Positions 1-10,116 of a stretch of DNA of 64,000 bases are shown one piece after another. The notes under the pieces are model-generated. The model searched no databases. It saw only the letters and a list, made by a program, of their open reading frames with translations, and was not told the DNA's origin. Source of the DNA: Luzula sylvatica (Eukaryota; Streptophyta; Magnoliopsida; Poales; Juncaceae); the NCBI GenBank assembly GCA_946800325.1, contig OX326958.1:64212366-64276365 (forward strand). Direction: 5' to 3'. The position numbers and the translations under genes were made by a program. How positions within the stretch are numbered: position 1 is the stretch's first letter; every line of letters starts with the position of its first letter.

Positions 1-124
1 AAATCACAAGTGAAATTCGCTAGAGATCGATCAATAGTTGATTGAGAGTATCTAGGAATAATCGTGAAAAGATTTCATGATTGATCGTTTTGGAAACGAG
101 CGAAAACAGCAGTTCAAAAATCGC

Positions 125-690
125 ATAGTCCGTTATAACACATATTCCGTTGAGAATTTTTCGAAAAATCGCAACGGACACTGTAGCAGATACAGGAAAT
201 TGAGAATTTTTCGAAAAAACACATATTCCGTTGTAACGGACTTGGTGTCCGTTGTAACGGACCCTGTATAGGATGCGGGGGTGTGAGGAGGACCGTGAAA
301 ACTGCATATTCCGTTGTAACGGACTTGGAGTCCGTTGTAACGGACCTTGTATCTGATACGAGGTTGCGGGGATGCCTAGGGTGTCTATTGGAGTCCGTTG
401 TAACGGACTGGGTCCGTTGTAACGGAGCTCTATACAGTTGGTCCGTTGTAACGGACTATATGTTGCGTTGTAACGGACTGGTCTCTGGAAATTTGGACGA
501 AAGTTTGCAGAAAATAGCGTTGTAACGGACCTAGGTTGCGTTGTAACGGACATGTTTCTGGCAAAATTTGGCCAAACTCCGAAATAAATAGCGTTGTAAC
601 GGACTGGACTTCCGTTGTAACGGAGTGCCAAGTATACTGGAGGTCCGTTGTAACGGACTATGTTGCGTTACAACGGACTGGTTTCTGGTT
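125..690. repeat. CGTTRTAACG palindrome array in the leader of element A
   Basis: About fifteen copies of a 14-16 bp palindrome, typically TCCGTTGTAACGGA, sit in the first 690 bases at short irregular spacing. The half-site is AACGG, present in both orientations in each copy. Flanks between copies are not conserved, so this is a reiterated motif rather than a simple tandem repeat. The same array occurs at 40835-41305 in element B (inverted) and at 34183-34715 in an unrelated solo LTR. AACGG is the core of plant MSA/MYB3R sites and TAACGG fits the general MYB consensus YAACKG. A MYB-responsive enhancer is inference. Confidence 0.9.
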
Positions 691-974
691 GCTGATTTTG
701 TTTTCGTGATAACTTTGGCTACACAACTTGGAATTTTGAGTTCTTTATATCGATTTGATCGGCATCAATCATACTAGCATATAATTAGATAATTATTTAG
801 AATAATTAGACTCCCAAATAAATACATATGCATTTATGAAAATCTTGTGATAGTGATATAATTGGATTATGTCACGGATTTAGAAACGTGCAATGGCATG
901 ATCCCTCATAATATTTAAGTCATGGAAATGCCTTCCATATTCACAACCACTATGATCGGTACTACGTCTCACAT

Positions 975-1151
975 GGGTTAAGGCCAAAGCCGACATGGGT
1001 TATTGTAGTCATCGACGGGGTGGCAAGCGTTAAATAGGGACTGATAAGGGTTAAGGCCAAAGCCGACTTATTAGTAGTTTATTTGAATGATACGATGAGT
1101 ATGGTTGTGACTTAACCGTTCTAGCCAGTAAGGATTGAGGCCAAAGCCGAC
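975..1151 (+). repeat. Triplicated leader motif (TTAAGGCCAAAGCCGAC)
   Basis: Three copies of a 17-20 base motif with core GGCCAAAGCCGAC lie at about 975-994, 1048-1067 and 1131-1151. They are separated by about 55-65 unrelated bases. The minus-strand leader of element B (around 40370-40545) keeps the three copies in decayed form. Position between the palindrome array and the gag start suggests a leader RNA element; its function is unknown. Confidence 0.75.
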
Positions 1152-1481
1152 TTGATTGGAAGTTCGGGGCATAGATAGGATGCACACACGGAACTGGGAT
1201 TGTATTGGATACGATCCATCACCGAAATCCTATAAAGGTTCAAGAGTCGCATCGGATGTGATTGGATATAATCCTACCTAAATAGCGAGATCCCATTCGT
1301 CTGCCAAAGCAACTTGTGGGAGGATCGTAAAATATGGGTCTTGAGTGTTATGGACTTGGAGTCCCGTATCGGTATGAGGGTTATCGATTCGATAAAATAA
1401 CACTATCATATAATCATCATATAAGCCCTATAAGATAAGTACGCAACGTTAGTAATCAATCTTTTATTTCATTTGTAGAAT

Positions 1482-4400
1482 ATGTCTTCTAGTAACACCA
1501 ACACCATGTCGATTAGATCGATTTTAGAAAAGGATAAGCTAGTGGGTCGGAACTACTTTGACTGGCACCGAAACCTGAGAATAGTTCTCAGGCAAGAGGG
1601 CAAGAGTCACGTATTGGATACGGAACTAGTGGAACCGGGCCCCGATGCTACGGCCGAAGAAAAGGCCGCGTTTGAGAAACTTAAGAAGGACTCAAATGAT
1701 GTTACGTGCCTCATGTTGGCATGTATGGACGCTAGTCTTCAAAAGCAGTTTGAGGACTCGGATGCGCACATCATAGACGTTGTGCTCAAGGAAATGTTCC
1801 AAGAGCAGGAGCGTATTGAACGGTTCAGTACGCTCAAAGAGTTGGTAAACTGCAAGATGCCTTCGGGGTCTTCGGTTAGCTCTCACGTTTTGAAGGTGCA
1901 AGCTCTCATAGACCGTCTTGAGAAGCTAGGAGAGAAATTGTCGAAGATTATGCAACAAGATTTGATCTTGTGTGCACTTCCTCCAATGTTTTCTCCGTTC
2001 GTGACTAACTATCACATGCATTCGATGGATAAGACGATCCCTGAGCTTCACGGAATGCTCAAGAATTTTGAATCGGAGACGTTAAAGTCGTCCGGAGAGA
2101 ACAGGGCAAGAGTTGCCGGAAATGTTCTCACAATTCAGAATAAGGATCGTAAGAGATCAAAGTCCAAGGGCGGTTCGGCTAAGAAACGTTCGAAGCCGAA
2201 TAAAAGGGGAAAGGAGAAATCCAAGGATGAGACGTGCTTTCATTGTCACAAGGCTGGACATTGGAAGCGCGATTGCAAGTCTTACCTCGAGGAGGTGAAG
2301 AAGGGCAAGGCGGTTTCAGCGACCGGCCTCTCAGGTATTAACGTTATTGAAGTTAATATTTCAACTATGACTAATTGGGTATTGGATACCGGTTGTGGGA
2401 CTCATATTTGTCGAAATATGCAGGTTCTTCAAAATAGTCGAAGGTTGGAAAAGGGTGAAGTCGATCTACGCGTCGGGAATGGAGCAAGAGTTGCTGCGTT
2501 TGCCGTAGGAGTAGTTAATTTGACTTTACCTAGTGGACTTATTTTAGTACTAAATAATTGTTATTATGTACCGACATTATGTAAGAACATAATAAGTGTG
2601 TCGAAACTGGCCAATGATGGCTATGAATTCGTTATTAGGAATAATGAGTTTTCGATATGTAAGGATTCTATTATCTATGGAAATGTTCTGTTAGAAAATG
2701 GTCTTTATGTGTTGGATTTCGATCACGGAAATAATAAGTCCATATATAACGTTAATGCAAAAAGGATTAAACCTAAAGTTGATAATCGGACTTTCTTTTG
2801 GCATTGTCGTCTCGGTCATGTGAATGAGAAACGCATTGCTAGACTCCATAAAGATGGAATGCTAGACTCATTTGAATTGGATTCATTTGGGAATTGTGAA
2901 TCTTGTTTGCTTGGCAAGATGACTAAGGCGCCGTTCTCCAAGGTCGGAGAGCGGTCCAACGATCTATTGGAACTCATACATTCCGATGTGTGTGGACCGA
3001 TGAGCATCGAGGCAAGAGGAGGCTATCGATACTTTGTTACGTTTACGGACGATCATAGTAGATATGGATATATTTATTTGATGCGTACGAAAGCGGAGAC
3101 CTTTGAAAAGTTCAAAGAGTTTCAAAACGAAGTTGAAAATCAGCTTGGCAAGAAAATTAAAGCCATTCGATCGGATCGAGGTGGCGAATATTTGAGCTAT
3201 GAGTTTGAAGATCATCTAAAAGATTGTGGAATAGTTCCACAATGGACTCCGGCAGGAACGCCACAATGGAATGGCGTGTCCGAGAGGAGGAATCGAACCT
3301 TGTTGGACATGGTTCGATCCATGATGAGTCAAACTTCCCTTCCAAAATCGTTTTGGGGATATGCCCTAGAGACAGCGGCTTACTTATTAAACCGCATACC
3401 TTCTAAATCGGTACCTAAGACACCATATGAGATATGGACCGGAAAAGTTCCGAAATTGTCTTACGTTAAGATTTGGGGATGTGAAGCTTATGTCCGCAGA
3501 TTAATCGCGGATAAACTCGATCCCAAATCTGAAAAATGTTTATTTGTAGGTTATCCCAAGGAAACAAAGGGATATTATTTCTATCATCCATACGAGAACA
3601 AAGTGTTTGTTGCTCGTGGAGGTACCTTCTTAGAGGAGGAATTTATATCTAAAAGAATGGATGGATATGAAATAGATCTCGAAGAAATTCGAGAACCGCA
3701 AACAAACGTTGAACCGATGAACGTTGATCCGGTTTCCTCAAATGTTGAGGATCCGGAGTCAAGTGCACAAGGCGCAATTCGTAGATCGGGTAGGATTCGT
3801 CAAGAGCCTATACGATATGGTTTTATCGTGGCAAATGACGATGAAGTCGAATTCATAGATGATGAACCGACATCTTATCGCGAGGCTATGAAAAGCGAGG
3901 ATTCCGATAAGTGGCAAACTGCCATGAAATCCGAGATTCAATCCATGTACGATAATCAAGTTTGGAACTTGATTGATCCACCTCCCGGGGTTAAACCAGT
4001 GGGATGTAAGTGGGTTTTCAAGAAGAAGACCGACATGGATGGGAATGTGAACACTTATAAAGCACGGCTTGTGGCGAAAGGTTTCAAACAAATTCATGGT
4101 GTCGACTATGAAGAAACGTTTTCACCAGTAGCTATGCTTAAATCCATACGGATATTACTTGCTATCTCTGCGTATTATGACTACGAGATTTGGCAAATGG
4201 ATGTCAAAACCGCATTCCTTAACGGGAACTTAGAAGAGGATGTGTACATGACACAGCCCGAGGGTTTTGTCGATTCGAAGAGTCCGAATAAAGTGTGCAA
4301 GTTGCAACGATCCATTTATGGATTGAAGCAAGCTTCTCGGAGTTGGAACATACGTTTCGATGAAGTTATACGAGAATATAATTTCATGAAAAACGTAGAA

Positions 4401-5453
4401 GAACCTTGTGTATACAAGAAGGTTAGTGGGAGCCGCGTAGTATTTCTTGTACTATATGTAGACGACATCTTGATCATAGGAAACGACATTCCGATGCTTA
4501 CGGATGTTAAGAAGTATTTAAATACTCGTTTCGCTATGAAAGATTTGGGCGAGGCCACCTATATATTAGGCGTGAGGATTTATAGAGATAGATCCAAGAA
4601 GTTACTCGGCTTGAGTCAAAGCACGTACATCGACAAAGTGTTGAAACGGTTTTCAATGCAAAATTCGAAGAAAGGACTTCTTCCAATGTCGAGTGGCATA
4701 TCGTATTCTAAAGCTCAATGTCCGACATCGAGCGAAGATAAGAATGCGATGAGTATTGTTCCATACGCTTCGGCGGTTGGATCAATTATGTATGCCATGA
4801 TTTGTACGCGCCCCGATGTGTCGTATGCATTGAGCGTCGTTTCGCGTTACCAATCTAATCCAGGGGATATGCATTGGATCGCGGTTAAGAACATCCTTAA
4901 GTACTTACGAAGAACTAAGGATCAATTTCTAATTTATGGTGGAAAGACATCCGGGTTGGTCATCAATGGATATACCGACGCCAGTTTCCAAACATGTGTC
5001 GATGACTTTCGATCACAAAGCGGATACGTGTTTTGTCTAAATGGTGGAGCGGTAGTTTGGAAAAGTTCCAAACAACCCACGATAGCAGACTCTACAACTG
5101 AATCGGAGTATATTGCGGCTTCCGAAGCGGCAAAGGAGGCGGTTTGGATCAAGAAGTTTGTGTCGGAGCTTGGTGTAGTCCCGAGCATCTCGGAACCTGT
5201 AGTTGTGTATTGCGACAATACGGGCGCAATAGCACAGTCCAAGGAACCGAGGGCACATCACCGCTCCAAGCACATACTCAGAAAATTTCACTTGATCCGT
5301 GAGATTTTGCAAAGGAAGGATGTGATCATTGAGAAGATTGATACTGACAGGAATGTTGCGGACCCGTTTACTAAGCCACTCTCGCAATCTAAGCACGATT
5401 ATCATGCGAAAGCTATAGGTTTGAGATACCTAGAGGAGGAAGAGAGTAGTTAG
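1482..5453 (+). CDS. Gag-pol polyprotein of copia element A
   Basis: A 1323-residue polyprotein that makes the capsid and enzymes for reverse transcription and integration. Gag occupies roughly residues 1-290, with a CCHC zinc knuckle (CFHCHKAGHWKRDC, first Cys near 252). The aspartic protease is at LDTGCGTH (Asp about 302). The integrase has an N-terminal HHCC region (WHCRLGH to CESC) and a DDE core with Asp about 502, Asp about 565 and Glu about 601, the last pair having the usual 35-residue spacing. Reverse transcriptase carries YVDD at about 992-995. RNase H follows (TDASF, TESEY, CDN motifs). Gag and pol share one frame, usual for copia. The start is the first ATG after a splice-acceptor-like tract and is supported by the matching ATG of element B. 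No disabling lesion seen. Confidence 0.96.
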   Translation: MSSSNTNTMSIRSILEKDKLVGRNYFDWHRNLRIVLRQEGKSHVLDTELVEPGPDATAEEKAAFEKLKKDSNDVTCLMLACMDASLQKQFEDSDAHIIDVVLKEMFQEQERIERFSTLKELVNCKMPSGSSVSSHVLKVQALIDRLEKLGEKLSKIMQQDLILCALPPMFSPFVTNYHMHSMDKTIPELHGMLKNFESETLKSSGENRARVAGNVLTIQNKDRKRSKSKGGSAKKRSKPNKRGKEKSKDETCFHCHKAGHWKRDCKSYLEEVKKGKAVSATGLSGINVIEVNISTMTNWVLDTGCGTHICRNMQVLQNSRRLEKGEVDLRVGNGARVAAFAVGVVNLTLPSGLILVLNNCYYVPTLCKNIISVSKLANDGYEFVIRNNEFSICKDSIIYGNVLLENGLYVLDFDHGNNKSIYNVNAKRIKPKVDNRTFFWHCRLGHVNEKRIARLHKDGMLDSFELDSFGNCESCLLGKMTKAPFSKVGERSNDLLELIHSDVCGPMSIEARGGYRYFVTFTDDHSRYGYIYLMRTKAETFEKFKEFQNEVENQLGKKIKAIRSDRGGEYLSYEFEDHLKDCGIVPQWTPAGTPQWNGVSERRNRTLLDMVRSMMSQTSLPKSFWGYALETAAYLLNRIPSKSVPKTPYEIWTGKVPKLSYVKIWGCEAYVRRLIADKLDPKSEKCLFVGYPKETKGYYFYHPYENKVFVARGGTFLEEEFISKRMDGYEIDLEEIREPQTNVEPMNVDPVSSNVEDPESSAQGAIRRSGRIRQEPIRYGFIVANDDEVEFIDDEPTSYREAMKSEDSDKWQTAMKSEIQSMYDNQVWNLIDPPPGVKPVGCKWVFKKKTDMDGNVNTYKARLVAKGFKQIHGVDYEETFSPVAMLKSIRILLAISAYYDYEIWQMDVKTAFLNGNLEEDVYMTQPEGFVDSKSPNKVCKLQRSIYGLKQASRSWNIRFDEVIREYNFMKNVEEPCVYKKVSGSRVVFLVLYVDDILIIGNDIPMLTDVKKYLNTRFAMKDLGEATYILGVRIYRDRSKKLLGLSQSTYIDKVLKRFSMQNSKKGLLPMSSGISYSKAQCPTSSEDKNAMSIVPYASAVGSIMYAMICTRPDVSYALSVVSRYQSNPGDMHWIAVKNILKYLRRTKDQFLIYGGKTSGLVINGYTDASFQTCVDDFRSQSGYVFCLNGGAVVWKSSKQPTIADSTTESEYIAASEAAKEAVWIKKFVSELGVVPSISEPVVVYCDNTGAIAQSKEPRAHHRSKHILRKFHLIREILQRKDVIIEKIDTDRNVADPFTKPLSQSKHDYHAKAIGLRYLEEEESS

Positions 5454-6616
5454 TTATCTAAAACGATAGTTTCGTAGGACGAGATTAGTCTAATAGATTA
5501 GTAAACGTTGTATCACCCCAAACTTATCTTATAGTAATGCAATTTCAGAATTTTATGATTTTTCATTTTTGCATATATCTTATATGAAAACTGTGTGCTA
5601 GGTTGTGTAATATGATTGTTACATGAACCTTGATTTGAACTTGTGTGGACGTCGACATGGTTGAGGACCATGTGCAGCGAAACCGTCACACTTAAAGTGT
5701 CATTTCTAAACATCCCTAGTCGCGAATCAGCTTGCTTAAGAGAGAAGCATTTCTATTATTGGATAATAGACTGAACGCGTACACTAGTACGTTTGCCGAG
5801 GAGATGATTATGTTTTGCTAATCATGGGACAAAGGTGTTTGTCGAATCGGGAACGTAGATATATGTTAGGTTACATATATTGGATATGACCGAAGCCGCG
5901 AGACCATGACATGGTTTAGTCATTATAGATGGACTTGCGACGGATGGGGTTTTAGATTCTTCATACTTGAGGGGATCATTGATTGCGTTACGTGCGTAAC
6001 ACAATGCTTTGATATGATCTTACGCTCACCGTAACAGGGAGTTAAAAGGGTCATCATTGGGTATTGTCCGAAACACGGAATTCAATGTGAGTCTCCAAGA
6101 TAGGAATTGTTTATTCCGAAAGGAAGAGATATCTCTTAGGCGCCGCTCGATGAGTCGATTAACGAAAACTGTGGCCACAGTCAATGATATTAATGGTTAA
6201 TATCGATTGAAATTTGTTAACTCAACTCGGAATCGGGGAATAAGTATAGTTAATCAAATTATAAGGATGACTATTACCGTGCCTTTTGATTAACGGATAT
6301 CGTAAACAAGAGAACTAGTAACCGCTATTCGAGATAGGCACAATGATCACAATCATTTTTCGTTTAACATGGGTAGCTATGATGGAGTGACTAGATCCCG
6401 CTCATGAGCTTGTAGGCATTGGAAACAACCTACTGCCATCGTTAAGTCGAACCTACATGGTCACACAACGAGTCGTACTAAGTCGGGCTTGATCATAAAA
6501 TCGGCACATTGGATGTGCATAGCTTGGTATTTGATACGCGAGCTATATTCTCTAACATCGTGCATATTGGATATGCATGAGTACCTTTTAGGTAGATCTG
6601 AAATTGAGTGGGAGAC
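5454..6616 (+). other. Noncoding 3' block of element A (LTR-like fossil U3)
   Basis: This 1.16-kb stretch lies between the pol stop and the polypurine tract and has no ORF of note. It aligns by eye with 10117-11416 in element C, 22427-23400 inside the solo LTR in D, and, inverted, about 33101-33830 plus 35207-35500 in element B. Shared landmarks include a run like CTAATCATGGGAC near 5820, GAGATATCTCT near 6125 and AACAAGAGAACTAGTAA at 6305. It ends in the purine run GAGTGGGAGAC, which I take as the polypurine tract. Confidence 0.75.
6606..6616 (+). other. Polypurine tract of element A
   Basis: The purine-rich GAGTGGGAGAC directly precedes the TG that begins the 3' LTR. It would be the RNase H-resistant primer for plus-strand DNA. 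A similar tract is seen before the LTR of element C at 11405-11416. Confidence 0.75.
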
Positions 6617-7605
6617 TGAAAGAAATACAGTTTCGGATCAACCGTAAAAGTGTACACAAGGATAAACGAATGTAGTCGTACATTCGTGGCCATAACTTTC
6701 AGTGGGAAAATCCAATTAGAATGGTTCAAATTGGGTTAGATAGATAATGAGATTATCTACAACCTTCATATAGAAATATATTTCATATGAACGAAGTATA
6801 AGTGTCGTTTCTGTGAAATACCGAAAGGGTGCAACAGTATGACATACAGTTAGTAAAACAGTCATAACTTTTGCATACGAACTCCAATTGGGCTGGGCCA
6901 AATTGGGTTGAGTAGATAATAAGATTATCTACAACTTTCGTGTTTGTTGATTTTCTGTCAGAGAAATTTATCAATTTCGTCTGGACAGAATACTGAACAG
7001 GTTCATACAGTTTTCTGTGTGAAAGGGTGTATATTGGATATACATGCCTTTTGGCTAATCCTTATCCTATTAGGTATAAATAGGATTTTCTCTCTCATCT
7101 TCAAAAAAAGGAATTCAGAAGGAATTCAGAAGTAATTCAAAGCAATATTCTGCCCAAGACACAAGAAAAAGAGCAAATTCAGATTTGATCTTTTGTGAGT
7201 GAAAAGGCACGAAGAGAGATTAATAGAGAATCGATCGAGATCAAGCAAGTGCACCGATACATCGTCTAGGCAGGTGTATCCGTGTCCGGCGTCTTCCGAC
7301 TCAAGGTGGATACGTGTGGAGGAGCAACACTTGGGGCTCTCCGTTGTGATCGAACCGAAGGATCGAAGAACGGGAACGAACGGTGAAGGACGCACGGTGT
7401 GGGACGCGCGTAAAGTCACCAACGTGACCGGAGGAATAGGAGGCAGCGATCAACCCTTCGTGTTCCATCAATTTGGAACTGGTATGGATCTAACCTTCTA
7501 TTTGCATCGTACCCTCGAAGTCGTGGCGTGATCTCGGGAATCGGGGAACCGGACCGGGCCTACATATCCGCTGCGCGGGCACGGGGCCGGGGATATTCCC
7601 CAACA
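6617..7605 (+). repeat. 3' LTR of element A (989 bp)
   Basis: Begins TGAAAGAAATACAG and ends CCCCAACA. These limits are supported by two solo LTRs of the same type with matching TSDs: 19591-20609 (AAAAT) and 37603-38712 (ATTAG). A TATA box lies at about 7075. The R-U5 part (7100-7605) contains a G+C-richer block, conserved in every copy, that can be followed in the LTR copies at 31475, 37603, 41560 and 19591. The ORFs at 7199-7531 and 7528-7620 run across this LTR and are not host genes. Confidence 0.88.
7073..7084 (+). promoter_or_regulatory. TATA box of the A-type LTR
   Basis: GGTATAAATAGG lies in the LTR about 30 bases before a CT-rich stretch where transcription would start. The element is kept in the other A-type LTRs in this window, including the minus-strand copies near 20150, 31900 and 38230. 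This is the expected Pol II core promoter of the retrotransposon. Confidence 0.75.
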
Positions 7606-10116
7606 CCTTTTTCCAAGAAAGGAGAAAAATCGAAATATGTGTTAACCCTCATACATTCCGATGTATGTGGACCGATGAGTGTCGAGGCCAGAAATGGGTA
7701 TCGCTACTTCGTGACTTTTACTGACGATTATAGTAGATATGGATATCTATACTTAATGCGTCACAAAAGTGAAACTTTTGAGAAATTCAAAGAGTTTCAA
7801 CACGAGTTAGAACTTCAACTGGGCAAGAAAGTAAAAGCCATTCGATCGGATCGAGGTGGCGAATACTTGAGCTATGAGTTTGAGGACTATCTTCGAGATT
7901 GTGGTATAGTATCACAATGGACTCCACCCGGTACACCCCAATGGAATGGAGTGTCCGAGAGGAGGAATCGGACTTTGTTAGACATGGTTCGCTCGATGAT
8001 GAGTCGAACAGATTTGTCAAAGTCATTTTGGGGTTTCACGCTTCAAACGGCCGCTCATATACTGAATAGAGTTCCGTCCAAATCGGTTGAAAAGACACCA
8101 TATGAATTATGACATGGCAAGGTGCCATCATTGTCTTATCTTAAGATTTGGGGTTGCGAGTCATACGTCAAAAGGTTATTGACGGAAAAACTCGAGCCAA
8201 GATCAGACAAGTGTTTATTTGTGGGGTATCCTCAAGAAACAAGAGGATACTAATTTTACTTGCCTAGCGAAAACAAGGTTTTCGTGGCTCGACGAGGACA
8301 CTTCTTAGAGAAGGAATTTCTAGATCGTCAAGCCAGTGGGAGTAAAATGGATCTCGAAGAAATTCGAGAACCACAAATTGAACAGGTTGATTCGGAACAA
8401 GATTCTGAGTTACCATTGGATGGTGAACCAGAAGCTAATACGCAAGCTCTACGTAGATCTGGTAGGATTCGTCAAGAACCTGAGAGATATGGATTTCTCA
8501 TTAGTAATGACGATGATGAGTTGACTCTAGATGATGAGCCAACCTCCTACAAAGGTGCTATGTCTAGTTTGGATTCCTCGAAATGGTATGACGCCATGAA
8601 AACCGAGATCCAGTCCATGTATGATAATAAGGTTTGGAATCTTATTGATCTATCTAATGGTGCTAAGACCGTTGGGTGCAAATGGGTTTTCAAGAAGAAA
8701 ACCGACATGGATGGTAATGTACACACTTTTAAAGCAAGACTGGTGGCGAAAGGTTTCAAGAAAATTCATGGTATAGACTATGATGAAACGTTTTCTTCAG
8801 TAGCCATGTTTAAAAGTATTCGCATTCTTCTAGCGATAGCTGCATATCACGATTATGAGATATGACAGATGGATGTCAAATCCGATTTCCTTAACGGGAA
8901 CCTTACCGAGGATGTGTATATGACACAACCCGAGGGTTTTGTCGATTCAAAGAATACGAATAAAGTGTGCAAACTTATGAGATCCATTTATGGATTAAAA
9001 CAAGCATCTCGTGCGTGGAACATACGATTCGATGAGGTTATCGCAAAGTATGGTTTCATTCAAAATGTCGAGGAACCTTGTGTATACAAGAAATTCAGTG
9101 GGAGTTCTGTTGTATTCCTTATCTTGTACGTGGACGACATCTTACTCATTGGAAATGACATCCCGATGCTTAACCAGGTGAAGGCATATTTGGGTAGTCA
9201 ATTCGCAATGAAGGACTTAGGAGAAACTGCCTATATTTTAGGTGTGAAGATCTATAGAGATAGATCGAGGAGACTTCTCGGACTAAGTCAAAGTACATAT
9301 ATTTACAAATTGATAACTAGGTTTCACATGGAGCAATCCAAGAAAGGATTTCTGCCAATGTCACATGGCATCACTCTCACTAAGTCTCAGTGTCCTTCAA
9401 CGGACGCTGAACGTGAGCGAATGAGTCGGATCCCATACGCTTCGGCTATAGGATCGATCATGTATGCCATGATATGTACTAGACCAGATGTTGCATATGC
9501 GTTGAGTGTGACTTCCCGCTATCAGTCTGATCCCGGAGAAGTTCACTGGTCCGCAGTCATGAGTATTCTTAAGTATCTTAGGAATACTAAAGATATGTTT
9601 CTTGTCTATGATGGTTCGGAAGGAGATCTGATTATCCAAGGATATATAGATGCTAGTTTCCAAACTTGCCCGGACTATTTCCAATCTCAAAGTGGTTACG
9701 TCTTTACGGTCAATGGCGGAGCTATTGTTTGGAAAAGCTCCAAACAGAAGACGGTGGCTGATTCTACAACTGAAGCGGAATACATCGCGGCTTCAGAAGC
9801 CGCAAAGGAGGTTGTCTGGCTACGACAGTTCGTGATGGAACTTGGCGTTATGCCAAGTATCTCGGGTCTCATGGATGTCTATTGTGACAATAACGGAGCA
9901 ATAGCACAATCTAAGGAACCGCGAGCGCATCATCGGTCCAAACATGTACTCCGGCGTTACCACTTGATTCGTGAGATTACGAAGAGAGGTGACGTGAAAA
10001 TAATGAAGATACCTACTGAGGATAACGTGGCCGATCCATTTACGAAGCCACTATCACGTACCAAGCATGAGCAGCATGCTAGGGCGATAGGATTGGGATA
10101 TTTATTGCAGTGTTAG
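7606..10116 (+). pseudogene. Pol of element C (integrase, RT, RNase H), with three stop codons
   Basis: The frame reads through the integrase core (HSDVCGP, SDRGGE, NGVSERRNRT), reverse transcriptase (LYVDDILLIGND) and RNase H (TEAEYIAASEAAK, YCDNNGA, ADPFTKPL), ending in a stop at 10114-10116. It is colinear with element A at clearly less than full identity. In-frame stops occur at 8110-8112, 8251-8253 and 8863-8865. Two replace Trp codons (TGG to TGA) and one a Tyr/Phe-region codon. Everything before the integrase is absent because of the junction with A. The product cannot be functional as it stands. Confidence 0.92.

Larger units (their letters stand above)
1..7605 (+). mobile_element. 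Element A: Ty1/copia LTR retrotransposon, 5' LTR outside window
   Basis: Order on the plus strand: untranslated leader (1-1481), one long gag-pol frame (1482-5453), noncoding 3' block (5454-6616), 3' LTR (6617-7605). The window begins inside the leader. By alignment with the minus-strand relative B, whose primer binding site is at 41547-41558, the PBS of A should lie about 100 bases left of base 1. Protease, integrase, reverse transcriptase and RNase H in that order identify Ty1/copia. The right end is CA at 7605. Immediately beyond it starts the interrupted pol of element C, so A looks nested in C. The frame has no stop, frameshift or lost catalytic residue that I can see, so A is the youngest element here. 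Confidence 0.92.

Noticed and set aside
20..631. 203-codon minus-strand ORF
   Set aside because: It is a reading of the palindrome array (repeated VRYNG / PLQRT), inside an untranslated leader.
125..690. CRISPR-like array (repeat plus spacers)
   Set aside because: The repeats are short palindromes with irregular spacing in a plant retrotransposon leader; no cas genes and no regular spacer length.
5454..6616. Envelope-like gene after pol
   Set aside because: No ORF longer than about 80 codons and none shared between A, B and C; the conservation is noncoding.
7199..7531. ORF in the A-type LTR, and similar ORFs at 31434-31712, 37599-37998, 19601-19877 and 41586-41798
   Set aside because: These are the conserved R-U5 part of the same LTR in either orientation. 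The frame is not kept among copies, so it is shared sequence and not a gene.
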